Below, piece by piece: positions 41,401-54,043 of a stretch of 63,617 nucleotides of DNA; position 1 is the first letter of the stretch; each line of letters opens with the position of its first letter. The notes beneath the pieces are model-generated. The model had not been told where the DNA came from and did not search any database. It saw only the letters and a program-made list of their open reading frames with translations. The DNA is from Daphnia carinata (lineage: Eukaryota; Arthropoda; Branchiopoda; Diplostraca; Daphniidae). The stretch is from assembly GCF_022539665.2 (NCBI RefSeq), contig NW_026712507.1, forward strand, positions 1 to 63,617. The letters are read 5' to 3'. A program made the position numbers and the translations under genes.

Positions 41401-44400
41401 ATCACACTATATTCACATTGAATACACGTATATTTGATGCTGTTTGAATGTAGATATTGAAACTCACTGTATCACACTATATTCACATTGAATACACGTA
41501 TATTTGATGCTATTTGAATTTAGATATTGAAACGCACTGTATCCCACTATATTCACATTGAATACAAGTATATTTGATGCTGTTTGAATGTAGATATTGA
41601 AACTCACTGTATCACACTATATTCACATTGAATACAAGTATATTTGATGCTGTTTGAATGTAGATCATGAAACTGATTCTATAACACTATATTCACATTG
41701 AACACACGTATATTTGATGCTGTTTGAATGTAGATATTGAAACTCACTGTATCACACTATATTCACATTGAATACACGTATATTTGATGCTGTTTGAATG
41801 TAGATATTGAAACTCACTGTATCACACTATATTCACATTGAATACACGTATATTTGATGCTGTTTGAATGTAGATATTGAAACTGATTATATAACACTAT
41901 ATTTACATTGAATACACGTATATTTGATGCTGTTTGAATGTAGATATTAAAACTCACTGTATCACACTATATTCACATTGAATACACGTATATTTGATGC
42001 TGTTTGAATGTCGATCATGAAACTGCTTCTATAACACTATATTCACATTGAATACACGTATATTTGATGCTGTTTGAATGTAGATATTGAAACTCACTGT
42101 ATCACACTATATTCACATTGAATACACGTATATTTGATGCTGTTTGAATGTAGATCATGAAACTGATTATATAACACTATATTTACATTGAATACACGTA
42201 TATTTGATGCTGTTTGAATGTAGATATTGAAACTGATTATATAACACTATATTTACATTGAATACACGTATATTTGATGCTGTTTGAATGTAGATATTGA
42301 AACTGATTCTATAACACTATCTTCACATTGAATACACGTATATTTGATGCTGTTTGAATGTAGATATTGAAACTCACTGTATCACACTATATTCACATTG
42401 AATACACGTATATTTGATGCTGTTTGAATGTAGATATTGAAACTGATTATATAACACTATATTTACATTGAATACACGTATATTGGATGCTGTTTGAATG
42501 TAGATATTGAAACTCACAGTATAACACTATATTCACATTGAATACACGTATATTTGATGCTGTTTGAATGTAGATATTGAAACTCACTGTATCACACTAT
42601 ATTCACATTGAATACACGTATATTTGATGCTGTTTGAATGTAGATATTGAAACTCACTGTATCACACTATATTCACATTGAATACACGTATATTTGATGC
42701 TGTTTGAATGTAGATATTGAAACTTATTCTATAACACTATATTCACATTGAATACACGTATATTTGATGTTGTTTGAATGTAGATATTGAAACTCACTGT
42801 ATCATACTATATTCACATTGAATACACGTATATTTGATACTGTTTGAATTTAGATCATGAAACTGATTCTATAACACTATATTAACATTGAATACACGTA
42901 TATTTGATGCTGTTTGAATGTAGATCATGAAACTGATTCTATAACACTGTATTCACATTGAATACACGTATATTTGATGCTGTTTGAATGTAGATATTGA
43001 AACTCACTGTATCACACTATATTCACATTGAATACACGTATATTTGATGCTGTTTGAATGTAGATCATGAAACTGATTCTATAACACTATATTCACATTG
43101 AATACACGTATATTTGATGCTGTTTGAATGTAGATATTGAAACTCACTGTATCACACTATATTCACATTGAATACACGTATATTTGATGCTGTTTGAATG
43201 TAGATATTGAAACTGCTTCTATAACACTATATTCACATTGAATACACGTATATTTGATACTGTTTGAATGTAGATATTGAAACTCACTGTATCACACTAT
43301 ATTCACATTGAATACACGTATATTTGATGCTGTTTGAATGTAGATATTGAAACTCACTGTATCACACTATATTCACATTGAATACACGTATATTTGATTC
43401 TATTTAATGTAGATATTGAAACGCACTGTATCCCACTATATTCACATTGAATACAAGTATATTTGATGCTGTTTGAATGTAGATATTGAAACTCACTGTA
43501 TCACACTATATTCACATTGAATACACGTATATTTGATGCTGTTTGAATGTAGATATTGAAACTCACAGTATCACACTATATTCACATTGAATACACGTAT
43601 ATTTGATGCTGTTTGAATGTAGATCATGAAACTGCTTTTATAACATTATATTCACATTGAATACACGTATATTTGATGCTGTTTGAATGTAGATATTGAA
43701 ACTCACTGTATCACACTATATTCACATTGAATACACGTATATTTGATGCTATTTGAATGTAGATATTGTAACTCACTGTATCACACTATATTCACATTGA
43801 ATACACGTATATTTGATGCTGTTTGAATGTAGATATTGAAACTGATTATATAACACTATATTTACATTGAATACACGTATATTTGATGCTGTTTGAATGT
43901 AGATATTGAAACTCACTGTATCACACTATATTCACATTGAATACACGTATATTTGATGCTGTTTGAATGTAGATCATGAAACTGCTTCTATAACACTATA
44001 TTCACATTGAATACACGTATATTTGATGCTGTTTGAATGTAGATATTGAAACTCACTGTATCACACTATATTCACATTGAATACACGTATATTTGATGCT
44101 GTTTGAATGTAGATCATGAAACTGATTATATAACACTATATTCACATTGAATACACGTATATTTGATACTGTTTGAATGTAGATCATGAAACTGATTATA
44201 TAACACTATATTCACATTGAATACACGTATATTTGATGCTGTTTGAATGTAGATATTGAAACTCACTGTATCACACTATATTCACATTGAATACACGTAT
44301 ATTTGATGCTGTTTGAATGTAGATATTGAAACTGATTATATAACACTATATTCACATTGAATACACGTATAATTGATGCTGTTTGAATGTAGATATTGAA

Positions 44401-47400
44401 ACTCTTTCTATCACACTATATTCACATTGAATACACGTATATTTGATGCTGTTTGAATGTAGATCATGAAACTGATTCTATAACACTATATTCACATTGA
44501 ATACACGTATATTTGATACTGTTTGAATGTAGATATTGAAACTCACTGTATCACACTATATTCACATTGAATACACGTATATTTGATGCTGTTTGAATGT
44601 AGATATTGAAACTGATTGTATCACACTATATTCACATTGAATACACGTATATTTGATGCTGTTTGAATGTAGATATTGAAACTGATTGTATAACACTATA
44701 TTCACATTGAATACACGTATATTTGATGCTGTTTGAATGTAGATCATGAAACTGCTTCTATAACACTATATTCACATTGAATACACGTATATTTGATGCT
44801 GTTTGAATGTAGATATTGAAACTCACTGTATCACACTATATTCACATTGAATACACGTATATTTGATGCTGTTTGAATGTAGATATTGAAACTCACTGTA
44901 TCACACTATATTCACATTGAATACACGTATATTTGATGCTGTTTGAATGTAGATATTGAAACTCACTGTATCACACTATATTCACATTGAATACACGTAT
45001 ATTTGATACTTGTTGAATGTAGATATTGAAACTGATTATATAACACTATATTCACATTGAATACACGTATATTTGATGCTGTTTGAATGTAGATATTGAA
45101 ACTCACTATCACACTATATTCACATTGAATACACGTATATTTGATGCTGTTTGAATGTAGATCATGAAACTGATTCTATAACACTATATTCACATTGAAT
45201 ACACGTATATTTGATGCTGTTTGAATGTAGATATTGAAACTCACTGTATCACACTATATTCACATTGAATACACGTATATTTGATGCTGTTTGAATGTAG
45301 ATCATGAAACTGATTATATAACACTATATTCACATTGAATACACGTATATTTGATGCTGTTTGAATGTAGATATTGAAACTCACTGTATCACACTATATT
45401 CACATTGAATACACGTATATTTGATGCTGTTTGAATGTAGATATTGAAACTGATTATATAACACTATATTCACATTGAATACACGTATATTTGATGCTGT
45501 TTGAATGTAGATATTGAAACTGATTCTATAACACTATATTCACATTGAATACACGTATATTTGATGCTGTTTGAATGTAGATATTGAAACTCATTGTATC
45601 ACACTATATTCACAATGAATACACGTATATTTGATGCTGTTGAATGTAGATATTGAAACTGATTATATAACACTATATTCACATTGAATACACGTATATT
45701 TGATGCTGTTTGAATGTAGATATTGAAACTGATTGTATCACACTATATTCACATTGAATACACGTATATTTGATGCTGTTTGAATGTAGATCATTGAAAC
45801 TGATTCTATAACACTATATTCACATTGAATACACGTATATTTGATGCTGTTTGAATGTAGATATTGAAACTCACTGTATCACACTATATTCACATTGAAT
45901 AAACGTATATTTGATGCTGTTTGAATGTAGATATTGAAACTTATTCTATAACACTATATTCACATTGAATACACGTATATTTGATGCTGTTTGAATGTAG
46001 ATATTGAAACTGATTCTATAACACTATATTCACATTGAATACACGTATATTTGATGCTGTTTGAATGTAGATATTGAAACTCACTGTATCACACTATATT
46101 CACATTGAATACACGTATATTTGATGCTGTTTGAATGTAGATATTGAAACTGATTCTATAACACTATATTCACATTGAATACACGTATATTTGATGCTGT
46201 TTGAATGTAGATATTGAAACTCACTGTATCACACTATATTCACATTGAATACACGTATATTTGATGCTGTTTGAATGTAGATATTGAAACTGATTATATA
46301 ACACTATATTCACATTGAATACACGTATATTTGATGCTGTTTGAATGTAGATATTGAAACTCACTGTATCACACTATATTCACATTGAATACACGTATAT
46401 TTGATGCTGTTTGAATGTAGATATGAAACTGATTCTATAACACTATATTCACATTGAATACACGTATATTTGATGCTGTTTGAATGTAGATATTGAAACT
46501 GATTCTATAACACTATATTCACATTGAATACACGTATATTTGATGCTGTTTGAATGTAGATATTGAAACTGATTGTATAACACTATATTCACATTGAATA
46601 CACGTATATTTGATGCTGTTTGAATGTAGATATTGAAACTGATTCTATAACACTATATTCACATTGAATACACGTATATTTGATGCTGTTTGAATGTAGA
46701 TATTGAAACTGATTCTATAACACTATATTCACATTGAATACACGTATATTTGATGCTGTTTGAATGTAGATATTGAAACTGATTCTATAACACTATATTC
46801 ACATTGAATACACGTATATTTGATACTGTTTGAATGTAGATATTGAAACTCACTGTATCACACTATATTCACATTGAATACACGTATATTTGATGCTGTT
46901 TGAATGTAGATATTGAAACTGATTCACTGTATCACACTATATTCACATTGAATACACGTATATTTGATGCTGTTTGAATGTAGATATTGAAACTCATTGT
47001 ATAACACTATATTCACATTGAATACACGTATATTTGATGCTGTTTGAATGTAGATATTGAAACTGATTCTATAACACTATATTCACATTGAATACACGTA
47101 TATTTGATGCTGTTTGAATGTAGATATTGAAACTGATTCTATAACACTATATTCACATTGAATACACGTATATTTGATGCTGTTTGAATGTAGATATTGA
47201 AACTGATTCTATAACACTATATTCACATTGAATACACGTATATTTGATGCTGTTTGAATGTAGATATTGAAACTCACTGTATCACACTATATTCACATTG
47301 AATACACGTATATTTGATGCTGTTTGAATGTAGATATTGAAACTCACTGTATCACACTATATTCACATTGAATACACGTAAATATCATGCTGATTGAATG

Positions 47401-50188
47401 AAGATCAAGAAACTGATTATATAACACTATATTCACATTGAATACACGTATATTTGATGCTGTTTGATTGTAGATATTGAAACTCATTGTATCACACTAT
47501 ATTCACATTGAATACACGTATATTTGATGCTGTTTGAATGTAGATATTGAAACTGATTCTATAACACTATATTCACATTGAATACACGTATATTTGATGC
47601 TGTTTGAATGTAGATATGAAACTGATTCTATAACACTATATTCACATTGAATACACGTATATTTGATGCTGTTTGAATGTAGATATTGAAACTCACTGTA
47701 TCACACTATATTCACATTGAATACACGTATATTTGATGCTGTTTGAATGTAGATATTGAAACTGATTCTATAACACTATATTCACATTGAATACACGTAT
47801 ATTTGATGCTGTTTGAATGTAGATATTGAAACTGATTGTATCACACTATATTCACATTGAATACACGTATATTTGATGCTGTTTGAATGTAGATATGAAA
47901 CTGATTATATAACACTATATTCACATTGAATACACGTATATTTGATGCTGTTTGAATGTAGATATTGAAACTCACTGTATCACACTATATTCACATTGAA
48001 TACACGTATATTTGATGCTGTTTGAATGTAGATATTGAAACTGATTCTATAACACTATATTCACATTGAATACACGTATATTTGATGCTGTTTGAATGTA
48101 GATCATGAAACTGCTTCTATAACACTATATTCACATTGAATACACGTATATTTGATGCTGTTTGAATGTAGATATTGAAACTCACTGTATCACACTATAT
48201 TCACATTGAATACACGTATATTTGATGCTGTTTGAATGTAGATCATGAAACTGATTCTATAACACTATATTCACATTGAATACACGTATATTTGATGCTG
48301 TTTGAATGTAGATATTGAAACTCACAGTATCACACTATATTCACATTGAATACACGTATATTTGATGCTGTTTGAATGTAGATCATGAAACTGCTTCTAT
48401 AACACTATATTCACATTGAATACACGTATATTTGATGCTGTTTGAATGTAGATATTGAAACTCACTGTATCACACTATATTCACATTGAATACACGTATA
48501 TTTGATGCTGTTTGAATGTAGATAATGAAACTGATTCTATAACACTATATTCACATTGAATACACGTATATTTGATGCTGTTTGAATGTAGATATTGAAA
48601 CTCACTGTATCACACTATATTCACATTGAATACACGTATATTTGATGCTGTTTGAATGTAGATATTGAAACTGATTATATAACACTATATTTACATTGAA
48701 TACACGTATATTTGATGCTGTTTGAATGTAGATATTGAAACTCACTGTATCACACTATATTCACATTGAATACACGTATATTTGATGCTGTTTGAATGTA
48801 GATATTGAAACTGATTATATAACACTATATTTACATTGAATACACGTATATTTGATACTGTTTGAATGTAGATATTGAAACTCACTGTATCACACTATAT
48901 TCACATTGAATACACGTATATTTGATGCTGTTTGAATGTAGATATTGAAACTGATTATATAACACTATATTCACATTGAATACACGTATATTTGATGCTG
49001 TTTGAATGTAGATATTGAAACTGATTCTATAACACTATATTCACATTGAATACACGTATATTTGATGCTGTTTGAATGTAGATCATTAAACTGATTATAT
49101 AACACTATATTCACATTGAATACACGTATATTTGATGCTGTTTGAATGTAGATATTGAAACTCACTGTATCACACTATATTCACATTGAATACACGTATA
49201 TTTGATGCTGTTTGAATGTAGATATTGAAACTGATTATATAACACTATATTTACATTGAATACACGTATATTTGATGCTGTTTGAATGTAGATATTAAAA
49301 CTCACTGTATCACACTATATTCACATTGAATACACGTATATTTGATGCTGTTTGAATGTAGATATTGAAACTGCTTCTATAACACTATATTCACATTGAA
49401 TACACGTATATTTGATGCTGTTTGAATGTAGATATTGAAACTGATTCTATAACACTATATTCACATTGAATACACGTATATTTTATGCTGTTTGAATGTA
49501 GATATTGAAACTCACTGTATCACACTATATTCACATTGAATGCACGTATATTTGATGCTGTTTGAATGTAGATATTGAAACTGATTATATAACACTATAT
49601 TTACATTGAATACACGTATATTTGATGCTGTTTGAATGTAGATATTGAAACTGATTCTATAACACTATATTCACATTGAATACACGTATATTTGATGCTG
49701 TTTGAATGTAGATCATGAAACTGAGTATATAACACTATATTTACATTGAATACACGTATATTTGATGCTGTTTGAATGTAGATATTGAAACTCACTGTAT
49801 CGCACTATATTCACATTGAATGCACGTATATTTGATGCTGTTTGAATGTAGATATTGAATCTCACAGTATCACACTATATTCACATTGAATACACGTATA
49901 TTTGATGCTGTTTGAATGTAGATATTGAAACTGATTATATAACACTCTATTTACATTGAATACACGTATATTTGATGCTGTTTGAATGTAGATATTGAAA
50001 CTGCTTCTATAACACTATATTCACATTGAATACACGTATATTTGATGCTGTTTGAATGTAGATATTGAAACTCACTGTATCACACTATATTCACATTGAA
50101 TACACGTATATTTGATGCTGTTTGAATGTAGATATTGAAACTCACTGTATCACACTATATTCACATTGAATACACGTATATTTGATGC
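38460..50188 (+). repeat. 70-bp satellite array, segment B
   Basis: About 168 monomers in the same orientation as segment A. Variant markers repeat at multiples of 70: TATTGGATGCT at 39752, 41222 and 42482 (spacings 1470 and 1260, that is 21 and 18 monomers), and GAATGCACG near 39465 and 40932. Divergent monomers occur at about 39971-40035 and 47380-47420. The part at 45-48 kb is richer in GATTCTATAA and more homogeneous than the flanks. The array ends at 50188 inside a monomer, after TTTGATGC. Confidence 0.97.
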
Positions 50189-50807
50189 GATTGGCGGTGA
50201 AATAGGACTGAAACGAAATAGGACTGAAAATTTCCAGTCCTATTTCTACCGGAGAAAAAGGACTGGGAGAAATAGGACTGACTTTTTAAAACTTTTAGGA
50301 CAGTCCTATTTCTCCATGCCAGCAGTCCTATTTCTCCTCGTCATCAGTCCTATTTCTCCTTAGAAATAGTCCTATTTATTTTATTTAGTTCCAATAGGAA
50401 CGATATGCCTCCAATCCGGTGGGCAACCTATTGCGTAAGAGCGTCGGCTTATATCCATTTCCCTTTGTAAAAAGTCGATAGTGTTAATTCATAACTTAAA
50501 TGGTTCACCAAACATTTATCTTTTATCCTATTTTAATTTAAATTGCAGGGGACCATTAAATATGTTATATCTAATATAGTTCATTTAATAAAATACTACA
50601 ACGGCCCCACTAGAAATATTTATTAAATTTTTCTTACTTTTTAGTGCATAAATAACTTTTCCAGTTGCACTCATGTTGTACTTGCTCATACAACTATCAG
50701 CAACGAATAATAAGCAAGTCTTACCATATCGGTAGCGCTCTAACCTGTGACACGGGTAGTCCTATGTTCGATTCTCCGTGGTTACATTTCTTCTGAGGCT
50801 TTTAATA
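50189..50807 (+). repeat. Left inverted arm of the MULE-like element
   Basis: The outer ~200 bp repeat AATAGGACTG and its complement CAGTCCTATT about a dozen times in both orientations. At about 50735-50790 a tRNA-like segment (GGTAGCGCTCTAACC, then ATGTTCGATTCTCC) is carried in the arm. The pairing partner is 53430-54043. Confidence 0.9.
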
Positions 50808-51177
50808 ACATTTGCGGTTAAGTTTACTATGAATAGTAGAAGAATGTTAATGATTCTTCGCCTGTATGAAAGCTAGTTCCTCACCAGGAGCAAGAAGAAC
50901 TGTTGAGATACAAGAGAATGGATGAGAGAGGAGATGGTAGATAACGGTAGATGGGCGAAAAATAAATTATTTGTAATTTAACATTTTAACAATTCCTTCT
51001 ACCACCGAAGTGGATGGCCGAGCATGACATAGCATTACTCATCAAGTGACGTATGCCAAAGGATTAAGTTAATATTTATATTGACTTTGAAATAAAATTG
51101 ATGAAGAAGATTTATGGGTGCTAAAGCCGAGGAAGTTGAAGATAGTTGCCGGCGGCGAATAGAAAGAAGATATTTGC
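50808..51177. other. Unique interior before the transposase exons
   Basis: No frame joins convincingly to the first recognised exon. Expected N-terminal transposase exons (FLYWCH or similar zinc fingers and the first catalytic Asp) are not seen here. Confidence 0.4.
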
Positions 51178-52225
51178 ATGACCAGGAGAAGAGCAGCCGA
51201 CTATAGCGCTGTCTTCGAGAAGATAAAGGTATAGATACTATCTCATTTACAAATAGTTTGTTATGTAAAAATAATAAATTTTATATTGTAATAGGATATA
51301 ATCCCCCTTCCTAGAGTCCAGCGGATCGTGACCGATTTCGAACGTGCTATATTTACGGCTGTCCGCAGGCACTTTGTGGATTGCCAGCACTTTGGCTGCA
51401 ATTTCCACTGGTGCCAAGCCGTTCTGAAAAAGGTCCGGGATCTACACCTTGCCACCCTCTACAACAACAAGGGACCGAATCCAGTGCGAGACTTTGTGTT
51501 TCGCCTGCTATGCCTTGCATATCTTCCAGGTAAATAGCACACAAATGTTATATTTAATTGTCAAAAATATCATTTGTGAACTTTAATTTTTTGTAGCTGG
51601 TAAAATTCCTGGTGTGTTTGACGCGTTGAAGAGCTCAGCACCTAGCGAACTTTCAGCACTCATGGATTATATGGAGCGGAATTGGATTCGGGGCAAGTTC
51701 TGGACTCCTGAGAACTGGTCATGCTTCAACATCTTAACGCGTACCAATAACGACTGCGAAGGAATGCACCACCAATGGAACAAGGTAATTTAAATTTGAA
51801 CAATAATATGTAATGAATAATTAATAACAAAAATGTTTGTAGTTGGCAGGCGGATCTAATTTAAAATTCTACAAGATGACAATGATATTGCGGAAACTGG
51901 CCGAAGAAGTTTCCCTTACTAGCACGCTACTCTGCCATGACAAAATAAGGGCTCACCGGAAGAAAGAGACCCAACTTAAGAATTCCGTACTGTTCCAGCT
52001 TTGGGCGCGCTATCAAAATAATGAGGTATGTTTTCTAAATTTACAAGAAAAAAAAAAAAGTTTCCCTATAACTAATCATTGTTTTTGCAGCTATCTACAA
52101 TGGATCTACTAGAAGAAATAGTTTTAGAGCTTAGATCATCTTTTCCCGCTATTGTTTCCTCACATGCCCTTAATGTTGCTATAAATAATATTAATGATGA
52201 ACTAGATATGTCTATAATTGAATAA
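51178..52225 (+). pseudogene. MULE-type transposase, C-terminal exons only
   Basis: Five exons with in-phase GT...AG introns of about 58-67 bp: 51178-51228, 51295-51529, 51597-51784, 51843-52025 and 52091-52225 (TAA). Together they encode about 230 residues. Family marks in order: RAADYSAVFEKIK, then IVTDFERAIFTAV (second catalytic Asp in TDFE), CNFHWCQAVLKKV, FRLLCLAYLPG and RTNNDCEGMHHQWN, the typical RTNNxxEGxHxxxN end of MULE transposases. Exons are intact, but the first catalytic Asp and any DNA-binding domain are missing upstream. It is therefore a truncated gene, unless missing exons lie beyond recognition. Confidence 0.8.
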
Positions 52226-52391
52226 CATTTGTTTGTTTGTAACATGTATTTTATTTGACGAATGTTTACAAATTAACATACTTTATAAATAAACTTACAT
52301 AATCTCAATTGACTTTTTTATTTTAATGTAATATGTAATGTAATACATTATGCTTGAATTATTACGATAATACTTGTTGTGCAAGCGACAA

Positions 52392-52730
52392 CTAATGTGC
52401 CGATTGATGGTTTTGGTTCGTGGCCACAATTCCCGAGAAGATGATTGTTCTAAAAAAAAAAAAAAATTGCAATAATTATACCAATGTACTCCATATAACT
52501 ATAAATGAATTTACCTTGCATGTTTAAATCCTTCCAACCATTTACCAAACGAGTGATAAGAGAAAGCAAAAGCTTTCAATTGTCCGGAAGAACGGTTTAA
52601 GAATTCGTTGATCAGAGCTCCCTATGAAAAAAGAAAAATAAAATTAATGAAAAAGGCAAAAAAAGAACTTAAGAAATAAAAAAACGTTAAACCGGCCTGA
52701 GTAAACTGTAAAAAAATTGCCACGCAAAAC
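52392..52730 (-). CDS. Possible second gene of the MULE-like element (three small exons)
   Basis: The minus strand has exon-like pieces 52693-52730 (GFAWQFFYSLLRP), 52515-52621 (GALINEFLNRSSGQLKAFAF, then SYHSFGKWLEGFKHA) and 52392-52449 with a TAG. They are separated by introns of 71 and 65 bp with GT...AG ends in compatible phase. The middle exon has coding-like composition. I recognise no family. It faces the transposase exons tail to tail. The first exon is short and could be chance. Confidence 0.35.
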
Positions 52731-52889
52731 CTACAAAGAAGAAAAAGAAGAAAAAAAAAAATTAGTAAAACATAAGCAGTTGAAACACAATAAAAAAAGT
52801 AAAAGCATTAAGTGACGTGAAGTATAGTTAGGTAGCATACCCATAATTTGCAGATGTAATTAAATAACTATCGTAAATATTTCTAATCC

Positions 52890-53022
52890 TAGTCGGCCTA
52901 CGTCCCGACTAAGATATCTATTTAACTGAAGGTCCACTGACCTGGGTCAGACAATTGGTTTCACGACGACACTGTGAAACCAATCCCGATACCTGTGCCC
53001 ATTGAGGTGACAAGTCTCAATG
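52890..53022. repeat. Chain of four consecutive hairpins
   Basis: TAGTCGG/CCGACTA (52890-52911), CTGACC/GGTCAG (52937-52950), ATTGGTTTCA/TGAAACCAAT (52954-52984) and CATTGAG/CTCAATG (53000-53022). All four have perfect stems of 6-10 bp and small loops, within 133 bp. Confidence 0.8.
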
Positions 53023-53429
53023 CCCTTACACTTAAATTAACAATGCCAGCACTCGAACCGTTGCCTATCCGTTCCGAGCCTGATACAATGTGTCCGGGTA
53101 CGGCCCAGCACTAGTGAAATAGAAAGGTATGCGTATGCGATGTACTTACGGTTTGCGACTCCTTAGAAACAATCCGCAGCTGGGCAGGAACTGGGCAGGC
53201 CGCTGGACACGAACAACAGATGATTAGCACATTCACAGCACATTCACGGCACATTCGAAGCACCGTCGACAACCTACACCATGAAGATCTAAATACTGAC
53301 TGGCTGAAATGCTGAAACCGCATGTGAAAATTGGGAAGTCAGAACTACCATTATTTGCCATTTCAGAAGTATTACCCTAAACACCAGTAATTGTTTTCTC
53401 CCAAAAATTCTTTCATAGAATAATTATTT
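53023..53429. other. Unique interior before the right arm
   Basis: Mixed composition. A 70-codon minus-strand frame at 53111-53323 is Cys/Ser-rich but unrecognised and has no splice partner I can support. Confidence 0.35.
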
Positions 53430-54043
53430 AAAACCTCAGAAGAAATGTAACCACGGAGAATCGAACATAGGACTACCCGTGTCACAGGTTAGAGCGCTAC
53501 CGATATGGTAAGACTTGCTTGTTATTCATTGCTGATAGTTGTATGAGCAAGTACAACATGAGTGCAACTGGAAAAGTTATTTATGCACTAAAAAGTAAGA
53601 AAAATTTAAAAAATATTTCTGGTGTGGCCGTTGTAGTATTTTATTAAATGAACTATATTAGATATAACATATTTAATGGTCCCCTGCAATTTAAATTAAA
53701 ATAGGATAAAAGATAAATGTTTGGTGAACCATTTAAATTATGAATTAACACCATCGACTTTTTACAAAGGGAAATGGATATAAGCCGACGCTCTTACGCA
53801 ATAGGTTGCCCACCGGATTGGAGGCATATCGTTCCTAATGGAACTAAATAAAATAAATAGGACTATTTTTAAGGAGAAATAGGACTGATGATGAGGAGAA
53901 ATAGGACTGCTGGCATGGAGAAATAGGACTGTCCTAAAAGTTTTAAAAAGTCAGTCCTATTTCTCCCAGTCCTTTTTCTCCGGTAGAAATAGGACTGGAA
54001 ATTTTCAGTCCTATTTCGTTTCAGTCCTATTTCACCGCCAATC
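53430..54043 (-). repeat. Right inverted arm of the MULE-like element
   Basis: Reverse complement of 50189-50807 with only scattered substitutions and small indels. It includes the tRNA-like segment (about 53445-53503 here) and the AATAGGACTG-rich outer end. Ends at 54043, where inverted satellite begins. Confidence 0.9.

Larger units (their letters stand above)
50189..54043. mobile_element. MULE-like element with ~620-bp inverted arms at the hinge of the inverted satellite
   Basis: The outer arms (50189-50807 and 53430-54043) are near-identical inverted repeats beginning GATTGGCGGTGAAATAGG. Long inverted arms with a Mutator-type transposase remnant between them fit a MULE. The satellite outside the left end stops after TTTGATGC, and outside the right end it restarts at GCATCAAA in the reverse orientation, so the inverted symmetry runs on into the arrays. 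No target duplication can be read. The element may be dead, since the transposase lacks its N-terminal half. Confidence 0.75.

Noticed and set aside
39244-49795. Several ~61-64-codon minus-strand frames inside the satellite
   Set aside because: They are three-monomer (210 bp) read-throughs of the repeat. The same peptide recurs wherever local indels leave the frame open, so they are not genes.
53111-53323. A 70-codon Cys/Ser-rich minus-strand frame in the MULE-like element
   Set aside because: No family match and no splice partner. Composition is not distinct from neighbouring noncoding sequence.
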